Below are positions 9,540 to 19,023 of a stretch of DNA of 64,000 nucleotides, piece after piece. This DNA comes from Candidatus Gastranaerophilales bacterium (lineage in GTDB: Bacteria > Cyanobacteriota > Vampirovibrionia > Gastranaerophilales > Gastranaerophilaceae). The stretch is taken from positions 1 through 64,000 of the forward strand of contig CANPYW010000010.1 of NCBI GenBank assembly GCA_947588745.1, in the 5' to 3' direction. Position numbers and translations under genes: made by a program. The notes beneath the pieces were generated by a model, which did not search any database, was not told the DNA's origin, and was given only the letters and a program-made list of their open reading frames with translations. How positions within the stretch are numbered: position 1 is the first letter of the stretch; each line of letters begins with the position of its first letter.

Positions 9540-10970
9540 CTATTCTTTTTTGCATTTCCTTAAAATAGCATAAAGACTTATAAGCATTACTAAAATTCCG
9601 AGTCCTTCCGCAATGGGCAAACTTAAATTAAGACCTATTTTAGCATTAAATATAAACGAAGCTATTATAAATATATAAAATAATCCGGGGATTAAAGTTA
9701 ACAAATAATTTTTCTTGTTTTTAAAAAGTATAATTGTTGCAATTAAAAAAGTCGGAATTACAAGCAGCTGATTAAACAGCATAACATATTGCCAAAGTGC
9801 CGCAAATTGGTTTTGATAAGCTTTTGCATAGAAAAGACACAAAAATACTCCTAACATAGCCGGAACAATTATAACAAGTCTGTTCTTGATTGGTTTTTGA
9901 TCTAAATCCAATGCATCTGCAACTACCATTCTTAACGACCGAAGAGCTGTATCACCTGAAGTCAAAGGCAGGCAAAGTACAGCTGCAACAACAATCAATG
10001 ATAAATTAAACGGTGTAAACTGTTTTGCAATAACATTTACAACATTAACTGTGCCGAACATACTTTCATCAATCAAGCCGTTATGATAAACGAATAATGC
10101 TCCTGCAGCCCATATCATTACTATAAGACTTTCAAAACACATCGTTTTAAAAAATACTTTTCTGCCCTCGTATTCGTTTTTCATTGTTCTTGCAACAATT
10201 GCTGTTTGAGTGGCATGCGAACCTGATAAAAGCCCGCAGCTTACAGTCATAAAGAAAAACGGAATAATGGGTATATTCTTAAAATGCCAATTTAAGTGAT
10301 GAATATCAAATTCCGGCAGTGTTAACCCTTTTGATACATACCCGAAAAGGAGTAAGATTGAACCAAAAACAAATAATATTCCAATAAAAGGATATATCTT
10401 TGCCATTAATTTATTAATTGGAAATAATGCTGCAACAAAGAAATATATTCCGACAATTATATATGTTATAACTGCTACAGGGTTTTTGAATGTAAAATCC
10501 GTTTCATTTAGTATCTTGCCTAAGTATAAATCACCGGCAGAATATATAAAAACAGTTATCCACAATATAGACATAATAGAAACTATTATAGTAAATGTAT
10601 TAAAAAAGGTTTTGCCAAAATATTCTTTTGTTATTTGTGTAATTTGATATCCTTTGTGCCTTATTGAAATCATACCGCTGAAATAATCGTGAACACATCC
10701 CATTAAAATGCAGCCTATAGGAACAATAAGAAAAAATATCGGCCCGAATACAACACCTTGCAATGCTGATAGTATCGGCCCCATGCCTGCAATATTCAAT
10801 AAATTAATAAGTTGATTTCGCCACGAAGGCAATGGAACATAGTCAACCCCGTTATATAAATCCTGTGACGGAACACTTCTTTCATCCGGCGAAAATTGTT
10901 TTTCTATATATTTTGAGTATGTAAAATAACCAATAATCAGTATTAATAAACCTATAAAAAAAGTTATCAT
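9540..10970 (-). CDS. CstA-family carbon starvation protein (putative peptide/pyruvate transporter)
   Basis: 476 residues with many hydrophobic segments. The N-terminal part contains the CstA hallmarks: an S-x-D-L-Y-N-G-V-D-Y-V-P segment near residue 40, NIAGMGPILSALQG, and GCVHDYFSGMISIRHKG. It is of the short CstA type (about 480 residues), not the 700-residue enterobacterial type. CstA relatives import peptides or pyruvate. The start overlaps the stop of the U32 gene by one base (TAATG), with GAGGA upstream, so the two are translationally coupled. Why a nutrient transporter sits inside a surface-acylation region is not clear. Confidence 0.85.
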   Translation of the reverse strand: MITFFIGLLILIIGYFTYSKYIEKQFSPDERSVPSQDLYNGVDYVPLPSWRNQLINLLNIAGMGPILSALQGVVFGPIFFLIVPIGCILMGCVHDYFSGMISIRHKGYQITQITKEYFGKTFFNTFTIIVSIMSILWITVFIYSAGDLYLGKILNETDFTFKNPVAVITYIIVGIYFFVAALFPINKLMAKIYPFIGILFVFGSILLLFGYVSKGLTLPEFDIHHLNWHFKNIPIIPFFFMTVSCGLLSGSHATQTAIVARTMKNEYEGRKVFFKTMCFESLIVMIWAAGALFVYHNGLIDESMFGTVNVVNVIAKQFTPFNLSLIVVAAVLCLPLTSGDTALRSLRMVVADALDLDQKPIKNRLVIIVPAMLGVFLCLFYAKAYQNQFAALWQYVMLFNQLLVIPTFLIATIILFKNKKNYLLTLIPGLFYIFIIASFIFNAKIGLNLSLPIAEGLGILVMLISLYAILRKCKKE

Positions 10971-12826
10971 TAATTATTTTCCTCATCATCAAGATATAAA
11001 TACATAGAACATTTTGCACAGTCAAATTCAACTTTAAATTTATTTCCGTTTTCAAGCTGTTCCAAATGCCAGGGTAACGGAGGAATATTTTGAGGATTTG
11101 TTTTTGAGCAGACCCCAAGTTCATTTCTTAAACAATATCTTGACGAAAATACTTTTTTACCTTTAAGCGGGATACCTGTTTCAAGTCCCGGTTCTATTTT
11201 ATCTACGCCATGTCTTTGATAAAATGCCTTTGTACAATTATTTGTAACATTAGCAAGATAATTAAGCTCCTTTTTATAATAAGGATAATTGTTTTTTTCA
11301 ATAATTGCTTTTTTGACAGGACGATTTTTAGCTCTTTCCGCTCTCAATAATGCAAAAATTTCATCTTTGATTTTTTCAGGATTATCAAGAAATACATCAT
11401 TTTTTGAATTGATTTTATCTATGATAAATTCGCAATCTATATCAAGTTTACATAAGCTTTCTTTTAGTTTATCTGCAATGTATTTCGTATTTCCCTTAGT
11501 TACGGTTATTTCCGTATGATTATTATCTTCGTCAACAGCAATTATTTTATACTCATTATTTTGTTCTGTAATATCAAGCGTAACTGAAATAACACGATAA
11601 TTAATCGAATTTTCTACTTCTTTAAACCCTTTAACATCAATATATCTGTATAATTCCAAACCTGTTATATCATCTTTTATACCGTCGGCATAGTATTTAT
11701 TATCTTTAATATCAGTAATTGAAATAGTTTGAACCGGATTGTTATCCTTTTGATACCTTAATTTATCTCCAATATTAAGAGAAATATCTCCTTTAAGAAT
11801 AAACGAATTTCCGTCAAAATTCTCAACAATTCCGACTTTTGTACCAATCAAATGATATTTTGAATACATTTCTTTTTTTCTTCCATTAAAGAAAAAGTCG
11901 GTAAAACCTTTGTTAAAATTTTTAGATAAATCAGGCTTAAAACCTAAAATTGTTCTTCCTGATGATAATCTCTTAAGTCCTTTAGTTTGAACCAGATTAT
12001 CCGCAATTTGAGAAAATATTGCCGTAGAATTTTTAACGTGTTTTAAATCCTTTTCTCTGCCGGCGATTTTAAATGAATCTACACCTATATCTACAAGGCG
12101 TTCAATTTCATTATTAAGACTTAAAAATCTTAAGTTGAACAATCTGTCATTTTCTCTTAGTATATTACCGTTGTTGTCTTTTAATGTCCAATTTCCCATA
12201 CATCTTTCCGGACATACGCCGTGATTTGAAGCCAAATAGTGTGCCTTATCAGATGATTGGGTTTGTTTTAAATGTTCAACATAAGAAAGATAACAGTTTC
12301 CGCTGTATCCCACACATAAAAATCCATAACAGAATGTTTCTATTTCAATATTTGAATTATCCAAAATATCTTTAATTTCTTCAAATGTGAGTTCTCGTGG
12401 AAGGACTATTCTTGAAACACCGCATTTTTCAAAAAATTGTGCATCTTCTTTTTTGAAACACATTGCATTTGTACTTAAAATAATTGGAATAGGAGGCAAA
12501 TCAAGCTCTAAAATACCTATATCCTGAACAATAAGTCCGTCAATACCCATAGAATAGAACTCATTTATCATTTGCATAGCGAGTTTTATATCATCGTCAC
12601 TGAATAACAGACAGTTAAGCGGAATATATATTTTAACCCAATATTTGTGTGCATATTCAACAAGCTTTTTGATGTCATCCATTGAATTACCCTGCTCATG
12701 ACGCAGTGAAAACTTTGGAGCACCTATATAAATTGAATCAGCCCCGCACCTAATTGCTTCTTTTGCATATTCTAAATTCTTTCCGGGTGATAATATTTCT
12801 ATAGTTTTGCTATGACCTCGAACCAA
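10970..12826 (-). CDS. U32-family protein, RlhA/YdcP-like
   Basis: 618 residues, close to the length of RlhA (YdcP), the U32 protein needed for hydroxylation of 23S rRNA C2501. The N-terminal half is a TIM-barrel-like region starting EILSPGKNLEYAKEAIRCGAD. Cysteines in CYGFLCVGYSGNCYLS and GVCPERCMG fit the U32 iron-sulphur site. The C-terminal third carries the extra domains of the long U32 type and ends with more cysteines (CAKCSMY). It starts with TTG at 12826, with AAGGAG 6 nt upstream, directly after the TAA of the acyl-CoA synthetase. Function as RNA hydroxylase or protease is not decided by sequence. Confidence 0.75.
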   Translation of the reverse strand: MVRGHSKTIEILSPGKNLEYAKEAIRCGADSIYIGAPKFSLRHEQGNSMDDIKKLVEYAHKYWVKIYIPLNCLLFSDDDIKLAMQMINEFYSMGIDGLIVQDIGILELDLPPIPIILSTNAMCFKKEDAQFFEKCGVSRIVLPRELTFEEIKDILDNSNIEIETFCYGFLCVGYSGNCYLSYVEHLKQTQSSDKAHYLASNHGVCPERCMGNWTLKDNNGNILRENDRLFNLRFLSLNNEIERLVDIGVDSFKIAGREKDLKHVKNSTAIFSQIADNLVQTKGLKRLSSGRTILGFKPDLSKNFNKGFTDFFFNGRKKEMYSKYHLIGTKVGIVENFDGNSFILKGDISLNIGDKLRYQKDNNPVQTISITDIKDNKYYADGIKDDITGLELYRYIDVKGFKEVENSINYRVISVTLDITEQNNEYKIIAVDEDNNHTEITVTKGNTKYIADKLKESLCKLDIDCEFIIDKINSKNDVFLDNPEKIKDEIFALLRAERAKNRPVKKAIIEKNNYPYYKKELNYLANVTNNCTKAFYQRHGVDKIEPGLETGIPLKGKKVFSSRYCLRNELGVCSKTNPQNIPPLPWHLEQLENGNKFKVEFDCAKCSMYLYLDDEENN

Positions 12827-14656
12827 TTATTTCTCCTTATATAATTTTTCTATTTCTTTTTCGTATGTATTTATAACTTTTTTGTATTTTACTTTTAAAG
12901 TACCTGTTAAAAGTCCGTTTTCAACGGTAAATGGTTCATTTGCAAAATACACTTTTTTTAATTTTTCATAATATTTCCAGTCATTTTTGCGTTTAATTTT
13001 TTCATTCAAATTTTCAATGAGAAAACTTTTAAATTTTTCATTTTTATTCGGTTCTAATTCTGTTACAGAATTTTTTTCACACCACATTTTATATTCATCA
13101 GTATTGAGAACAATAACAGCAGTTAAATATGGCTTTCCATGCCCGGCTATTGCCAATTGATTAACGAATTCCGAATCTTTTGCTTCATTTTCAAGCAAAG
13201 GAGTGTATACATTATAGCCGTTTGACATAACTATAACATCATCATATCTGGATAAAACAACCAAATAACCTTCTTTATTTACATAACCTAAATCTCCGGT
13301 ATTTAAGAAATGTTTTTCAAGAATTGCTTTTTTCGTAGCTTCAGGATTTTTATAATATTCCTGTAATATTTCTACTCCGCCTAAAGTAATCAATCCTACT
13401 TCTCCAGCGGGCATTTCTTTATGTGTTTCAGGATCAATTATTTTTATTGTTGTTCCTTCAAATGCCACCCCGACAGTATAAGGATGTTTCTTTTGACTTT
13501 CAAGGGAATTGCTTACCGCAAGCCCTGTTGTTTCCGTAAGTCCGTAATGCTGAACGAGTGGTATTCCGATTATGTCAAAATAATCTTCAAGCGGCTTTGC
13601 CAAATGTGCTGAACCGACAAATACTATGGTTTCATCAGTTAAAAGTGTATTTCTTATCTGTTTATATATCTTTTTATCAAGTAATTTTTTAACAGGTATT
13701 AATGATTTTGAACAAAAAGAATATTTACGTTCTAATCGTTGTATAATTCCGGATATTTTAAAAGCAACAGCATAAGTATATTGAAAAATTAAACTCTTAT
13801 TCCTTAATGCCGTCATTAATTTTTCATGCATTGTCTGCATAATTTTTGGTGCACAATGAAGATATTGAGGTTTATATTTATCAATTACTTCATAAAATTC
13901 CTTATACGGAGTGTACATAATTCTGCAACCTTGAGAAAAACAAAGCAGATTAAAGCTTTTTCCGCCGGCACTTGAAAGAGGAAACGTAACAACAAAAGTA
14001 TTTCCGGCTTTTATATTATTAAATTTTTGAAGTTCTTCCACAACATAAGACATCCCTATATTCGGAAGCATTGCTCCTTTCGGAGATGAAGATGTTCCGG
14101 AAGTATAATTTATATAAGCAGTATCGAATGGTTCTTCCTGCCAATCAGTTTTAAGCGGGGTTTCATCTGTTAAATTTTTTAAAATATCATTCAAATTATA
14201 TATCCTGTTAAACTCATCCAAAGATGAATATTCACAACTTTCGTTCCCGATATATATTACAAATTTAACATTTTGTCTAAAATTATCCAAAGCAAGAAAA
14301 TGATTAATAATTTCTTTTTTATCGGTAATTAAAGCCGAAGAATCACTGTTATTAAAGACATAGTCAAGCTCTTTTATATTAATCTCAGATGTTTTAGAAA
14401 CACAAACAGCACCTAAAGTTATAATAGCTTGTTCTAAAATAAGCCATCTTGGCGTATTACAAGCAAATAAACATATATGGTCATATCTTGAAAGACCAAA
14501 TTTTTTAAATTGTTGAGTTAAAAAGCATAATTCTCTAAAAGCTTGTTTAAAGGTAATCTGTATTTGTTCCTGATTATCAGAAAATGCCGTCAAATCGGAA
14601 TACTTTATACAACTTTTTTCCCACAAATCAAATAATGACTTATACTTATAATCCAT
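12827..14656 (-). CDS. AMP-binding acyl-CoA synthetase (FadD-like)
   Basis: 609 residues of the ANL superfamily, which activates carboxylic acids as acyl-AMP and then acyl-CoA. The phosphate-binding loop YTSGTSSSPKG lies near residues 184-194, and the motifs QHYGLTETTG and TGDLGY are present. Length and the C-terminal domain fit long-chain (FadD15-like) enzymes. It is the first gene of a coupled run with the U32 and CstA genes. It starts divergently from the SGNH/MBOAT pair at 14759. Supplying an acyl-CoA donor for surface acylation is an attractive inference; ordinary fatty acid recycling is the alternative. Confidence 0.85.
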   Translation of the reverse strand: MDYKYKSLFDLWEKSCIKYSDLTAFSDNQEQIQITFKQAFRELCFLTQQFKKFGLSRYDHICLFACNTPRWLILEQAIITLGAVCVSKTSEINIKELDYVFNNSDSSALITDKKEIINHFLALDNFRQNVKFVIYIGNESCEYSSLDEFNRIYNLNDILKNLTDETPLKTDWQEEPFDTAYINYTSGTSSSPKGAMLPNIGMSYVVEELQKFNNIKAGNTFVVTFPLSSAGGKSFNLLCFSQGCRIMYTPYKEFYEVIDKYKPQYLHCAPKIMQTMHEKLMTALRNKSLIFQYTYAVAFKISGIIQRLERKYSFCSKSLIPVKKLLDKKIYKQIRNTLLTDETIVFVGSAHLAKPLEDYFDIIGIPLVQHYGLTETTGLAVSNSLESQKKHPYTVGVAFEGTTIKIIDPETHKEMPAGEVGLITLGGVEILQEYYKNPEATKKAILEKHFLNTGDLGYVNKEGYLVVLSRYDDVIVMSNGYNVYTPLLENEAKDSEFVNQLAIAGHGKPYLTAVIVLNTDEYKMWCEKNSVTELEPNKNEKFKSFLIENLNEKIKRKNDWKYYEKLKKVYFANEPFTVENGLLTGTLKVKYKKVINTYEKEIEKLYKEK

Positions 14657-14758
14657 TTTTAATAACCTAATTATATTTTTATGATATAGTAATTATATTA
14701 AATAGTAAAGTTAAATTTATCGAAACAATAAAATATTAATTAAACTAGGGAGTTGGAA

Positions 14759-15841
14759 TTGAACGAAGAAAATAATAAAAACAACAGGAAAGATTATCTG
14801 TTGATTATCATATTCATAACTTTAATAATTGTTGTTGTATTATTTAATTTTATTGTAGATCCATACTATATACTCAGAGATTCAACAATTAAATGTTTTA
14901 ATAACGTAAAGACACATAAATATTCCAATAAAAGAACAATAGTATATTCTGATATAAAGATAAACAGCCGGAATAAAGATACGGCATTTACGGGTAATTG
15001 TCTTTTATCACACTATGGTTTAGGATTGGATAATGTTGCATTCTTTACAATACCTGTTGCAAAAGTATATGAAGTAGCACAGGTCATTTTCAGTATTAAT
15101 AAATTAGCTCCCGATATTAAAAAAATATATTGGGGGCTGTTTTATGATGATTTTTGGAATGATAAAAATGACGAGGTAAATGATAAATTACCCGAATTAC
15201 AAAGCAAGTTCTTTACTTTTCAAGATTTTATAAATCTATTTTTTTCTTACAATACTACAAAATACAGCATTGTAACCGTAAAGGATTCTATAAAAAATCA
15301 AGGTAAAGATATAATTTATGTTTATCCATATCGTGAAATCGCAAAAAAAGTTTACAATTCCGAGTTTAACTTTGATGAATTAGATATTATTAAACAGGTA
15401 AAAGATTTTGCGGAAAAAAATAATATTGAACTTATAATTTATTATTCTCCCATACATATAACAAAAAAAATTCATTTGTATGAAAAAGGCATGTGGGAAT
15501 CAAATCAGGAATTAAAGAGAAAACTTGCCTCCATAACTCCTTTTTATGATTACTCATTTGCCAACGATTACAATATGACTCCTTTAGATAAAAATAATTT
15601 TAATTTTGTGGATAATATTCATCCTTCTAATACATATAACAATATAGTTGTTAATGATTTATTATCTAAAGAAAAGACTTTAGGTGTTTTATTAAATCAA
15701 AATAATATTGAAAAATATCTGCAAGAAGATTCTGTACAATTATTAGACTATATAAACAAAAATAAAGATATGGCAGAAAAAATAAAAAATGTAAAAAAAG
15801 AAGATGCCAAAATAGCAGTAAGGAGAGAAAATGCTGTTTAA
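14759..15841 (+). CDS. SGNH/DltD-like exported protein with altered catalytic motif
   Basis: 361 residues. TTG at 14759 is preferred over TTG at 14753 because AGGGAG (14747-14752) is 6 nt away. One transmembrane segment lies near residues 13-33. Compared with relatives at 4482, 5793 and 17270, the IIGGS motif is replaced by FTGNCLL, so the Ser position is C81 and the preceding Gly is Asn. D285/H288 in DNIH remain. The C-terminal module (LNQNNIEKYLQ) is present but diverged. It overlaps the downstream MBOAT gene by 11 nt, so the two are co-translated. The partner MBOAT also has altered key residues. Confidence 0.6.
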   Translation: MNEENNKNNRKDYLLIIIFITLIIVVVLFNFIVDPYYILRDSTIKCFNNVKTHKYSNKRTIVYSDIKINSRNKDTAFTGNCLLSHYGLGLDNVAFFTIPVAKVYEVAQVIFSINKLAPDIKKIYWGLFYDDFWNDKNDEVNDKLPELQSKFFTFQDFINLFFSYNTTKYSIVTVKDSIKNQGKDIIYVYPYREIAKKVYNSEFNFDELDIIKQVKDFAEKNNIELIIYYSPIHITKKIHLYEKGMWESNQELKRKLASITPFYDYSFANDYNMTPLDKNNFNFVDNIHPSNTYNNIVVNDLLSKEKTLGVLLNQNNIEKYLQEDSVQLLDYINKNKDMAEKIKNVKKEDAKIAVRRENAV

Positions 15842-17258
15842 TTCAATAGAATATTTATTACTATTTCTTCCGATAGTATTTTGTGTATACTTTATTTTGA
15901 ATAAATTTAAATTATTCAGAATTGCAACAATATTTTTGTTGATTGCATCTTTAGTGTTTTACGGCTCATATAAAACAGAATATGTATATATATTAATAGT
16001 ATCAATATTAATAAACTACACTGCAAGCTGTATATTCAAAAAAGATATATCGGAATTAAAAAAGAAAATAACACTTGTACTGCTGTTAATAACAAATATA
16101 GGAATATTAGTCGGATTTAAGTATTTTGTATTTTTAGCAGAAATATATACAACTTTAATACATGCCCCGTTTAATGCCATGGAATATATAATGCCCTTAG
16201 GAATAAGCTTTTTTACATTACAGCAAATATCATTTGTGATAGATTGCTACAAAGGAACGGTAAAAGAATATAACTTTTTTGATTATGCACTTTTTGTTTC
16301 ATTTTTCCCTCAATTAGTAGCAGGGCCTATAGTCAGGCACGAAGAAATGATACCCCAATTCAATGATAAAAGTAAAAGAGAAATAAACCAGCAAAATATA
16401 TTTATAGGAGTATTTTTAATAACTGTAGGTTTGCTGAAAAAAGTAATATTTGCGGATAGTTTTACAACATTTATAGATACTGTTATGAAATATCAGATAT
16501 ATCAAGATTTTGGCATATCCTGGCTTTTTGGCTTATCAAAGGTATTACAAGGATATTTTGATTTTTCAGGATATTGCGATATGGCGTTAGGGTCGGCATT
16601 TTTATTTAATATCAGCTTGCCATGGAATTTTAATTCGCCTTATAAAGCCGAGAGTATTTTGGATTATTGGTCAAGATGGAATATGACATTAGTAAGATTT
16701 TTAAAAGATTACATATATAATCCGTTGATGACAAAAACAAAAACGCTGTTTGGAACGTGCATAAATATCATGATAGTATTTTTTATATACGGATTATGGA
16801 AAGGAACAAACCCTGTAAACGTAATATATGGCTTACTGAATGGTGTGCTGGTATGTATAAATAAATTGTGGATAAAGCTAAATATTAAAATACCGAAGGT
16901 AATATCAGTTTTAATGACATTTGCAACATTAATATTGTTAACTCCATTTATCGGGATTGATAAATTCTCAGATAGTTGTGCTATACTAAAAACAATGTTA
17001 GGAATGGCAAAAACATTCAAAACAATCAAACTGAACGGAATAGAGTTAAACTTTGAACTGCCATTTGATTTATCATTAAATTTGATAATATTGATAATGT
17101 GTATTTATATAGTATTAATAAGCAAGAATTCAACACAGCTGGCAAAAATATATTCGGAAAAAAATAACATAATTTATACAATAATTCTTGCGATAGTATT
17201 TTTTATAAGTTCATTAATGATAACGAAAAGTACGGAATTTATTTATTTTATATTTTAA
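15831..17258 (+). CDS. MBOAT-family protein lacking the conserved histidines
   Basis: 475 residues, polytopic, collinear with the MBOAT at 8098 over its whole length. Conserved structural segments such as MPLGISFFTLQQISF, QLVAGPI and GYFDFSGYCDMALG are intact. At the two positions that are His in the paralogue, this protein has N284 (SRWNMT) and K324 (LWKGTN), and the GGSRRG loop is replaced by MTKTKT. The His in the WHG motif is regarded as catalytic in AlgI/DltB. It is therefore either inactive, a scaffold, or catalytically different. AAGGAGAG precedes the ATG, and it overlaps the upstream SGNH gene. Confidence 0.8.
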   Translation: MLFNSIEYLLLFLPIVFCVYFILNKFKLFRIATIFLLIASLVFYGSYKTEYVYILIVSILINYTASCIFKKDISELKKKITLVLLLITNIGILVGFKYFVFLAEIYTTLIHAPFNAMEYIMPLGISFFTLQQISFVIDCYKGTVKEYNFFDYALFVSFFPQLVAGPIVRHEEMIPQFNDKSKREINQQNIFIGVFLITVGLLKKVIFADSFTTFIDTVMKYQIYQDFGISWLFGLSKVLQGYFDFSGYCDMALGSAFLFNISLPWNFNSPYKAESILDYWSRWNMTLVRFLKDYIYNPLMTKTKTLFGTCINIMIVFFIYGLWKGTNPVNVIYGLLNGVLVCINKLWIKLNIKIPKVISVLMTFATLILLTPFIGIDKFSDSCAILKTMLGMAKTFKTIKLNGIELNFELPFDLSLNLIILIMCIYIVLISKNSTQLAKIYSEKNNIIYTIILAIVFFISSLMITKSTEFIYFIF

Positions 17259-17269
17259 GGTATTAAATA

Positions 17270-18895
17270 ATGAAACGAATAAAGAATAATATAATATTTT
17301 TAGTGATTTTTATTATTTTAAGTATAGGTATTATTCGATTAAATCAAATTGTAGAACCTTATCAAATGTCTTTTAAATATATCAACAAAAGTAATGATAT
17401 GTTTTATGTAAATAGAGATTTGGTATATACATTTTTAAATCAGCAAAAAAATATTAAATATCATACAGTGATAATTGGTGGTTCTTCTTGCAATGATGCA
17501 CTTAAAATTGGAGCGGCACAAAATGTTGCCTTACTCAATTTACCCGGCATATCAGTTCTGGAAGATCGTGATTTATTGGCGTATTTCTTAGAGCTTCATC
17601 CTGAAACAAAAAATGTAATAGTAGCTTTAGAACCTCATGCTTATTTTCACTGTGTAAACAAATATACACTACCTAAAAAACCGACTAGTGAATTTGAAGA
17701 TTTTATTAAACTTTATTTTTCATTTGATGCTACTCAAAAATCTTTAAAACAGTTGATTAACAATATCAAACAATACAGTTTATGTATTGATTACAAAGAA
17801 ATATTTAATAAAAACAATGATGAACAAACACGTTCAGCGGAAAGGATACGGTATAAAAACTTCATAAAAGACAATAGTGAAGAAACGAATGTGGGATTAG
17901 TCGAGTTGCAAGAAGGAGGAAAGTATGAAAACATAATCGAAGTGCCATACAGTGATGCGGACGTACCTCGTGAAGTGAAAAAAAGAATGAAAAACAGCAA
18001 CATATTAGTCAAGGAATACGTTGCTGTTGATAAGGATACAGGGATAAATAAACGTATTAAAATGATATATGAGAATTCAAACGAATTACCTAAATATGTG
18101 ATAGAAAAGCGAGAAGACATAAAAAAAGAACCTGTTGATAATAAAGAAATCCATCAGCACAGTAATAATAGTAATAATAGTAACAACGTTACACAAAAAA
18201 ACAATCCTAACGTTCAAAATATGCAAACTAAGCACCAAAAATCAAGAATGCCTGTATATTTTAAGAGAACAAAACCAAACGAAAACGAATATGAAAAGAA
18301 AAATCCAGACGGATCACCTGTAAACACTAGAACCGTTTTTTACTCACGATTTGATATTCGATATTATTACTCTAAAACATGCGAGTATGATAGTGTTAAC
18401 GGATTAAAAAAGATTAAAGAATTAATCGATAAACATAAATTAAATGCAATATATTTTATACCTCCGGCACACAGTTTATATTTAGCCCATTTAAAACAGC
18501 AAGGATATTATGATGATTTATTAAATATGAAACGAGAATTGTCAAAAGTCATATCATTTTACGATTTTTCATTTACTAATAAATACACATCCTTACCGCT
18601 GGATTATTTATGGACGGATGTAATACATATAAACGGATTTATTATTTCCCAGAAAATATTGGATATTTTGACTCACAAAAAATCAGATACAGATTTTTGC
18701 GTTTATATTACAAAAGATAATGTTGATAAAATATTACAAGAACAAAGTATAGCTCTTGAAAATTATATAAAAAACAATCAAGAATTAATTAATTTATATA
18801 TTAACAATGAAATCGACTCGTTATCAGATAAAGTTATTGGTAAAAAAGTTTATGTAAAAGACTTACCGAAAGAGATACAAGAATTACGTTACTAA
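17270..18895 (+). CDS. membrane-anchored SGNH/DltD-like protein with long polar insert
   Basis: 541 residues, the longest member of the local family. It has an N-terminal hydrophobic anchor (about 8-24), S72 in IIGGSS, D450/H453 in DVIH, and the C-terminal module VYITKDNVDKILQEQ. Between about residues 185 and 360 lies a Lys/Glu/Asn-rich insert, with an SNNSNNSNN tract, that is absent from the 5793 paralogue; the core resumes at CEYDSVNGLKK. It follows the degenerate MBOAT by 11 bp with AAGG upstream, so it is the third gene of the 14759-18895 operon. Unlike the first gene it retains the Ser. Confidence 0.6.
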   Translation: MKRIKNNIIFLVIFIILSIGIIRLNQIVEPYQMSFKYINKSNDMFYVNRDLVYTFLNQQKNIKYHTVIIGGSSCNDALKIGAAQNVALLNLPGISVLEDRDLLAYFLELHPETKNVIVALEPHAYFHCVNKYTLPKKPTSEFEDFIKLYFSFDATQKSLKQLINNIKQYSLCIDYKEIFNKNNDEQTRSAERIRYKNFIKDNSEETNVGLVELQEGGKYENIIEVPYSDADVPREVKKRMKNSNILVKEYVAVDKDTGINKRIKMIYENSNELPKYVIEKREDIKKEPVDNKEIHQHSNNSNNSNNVTQKNNPNVQNMQTKHQKSRMPVYFKRTKPNENEYEKKNPDGSPVNTRTVFYSRFDIRYYYSKTCEYDSVNGLKKIKELIDKHKLNAIYFIPPAHSLYLAHLKQQGYYDDLLNMKRELSKVISFYDFSFTNKYTSLPLDYLWTDVIHINGFIISQKILDILTHKKSDTDFCVYITKDNVDKILQEQSIALENYIKNNQELINLYINNEIDSLSDKVIGKKVYVKDLPKEIQELRY

Positions 18896-19023
18896 GAAAA
18901 TAATAATGAATATAATAATCAAACATCCGGGAATAAAAAAACAGTTAAATGACTTTTATAAAAATTATGACATAAGTTAAATAAAGTTGTAAAATATAAT
19001 TATTATCAATACGGAGATTAGAA

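Noticed and set aside
18906-18980. 24-codon ORF (MNIIIKHPGIKK...) after the 17270 gene
   Set aside because: No convincing ribosome-binding site and too short to judge; treated as spacer.
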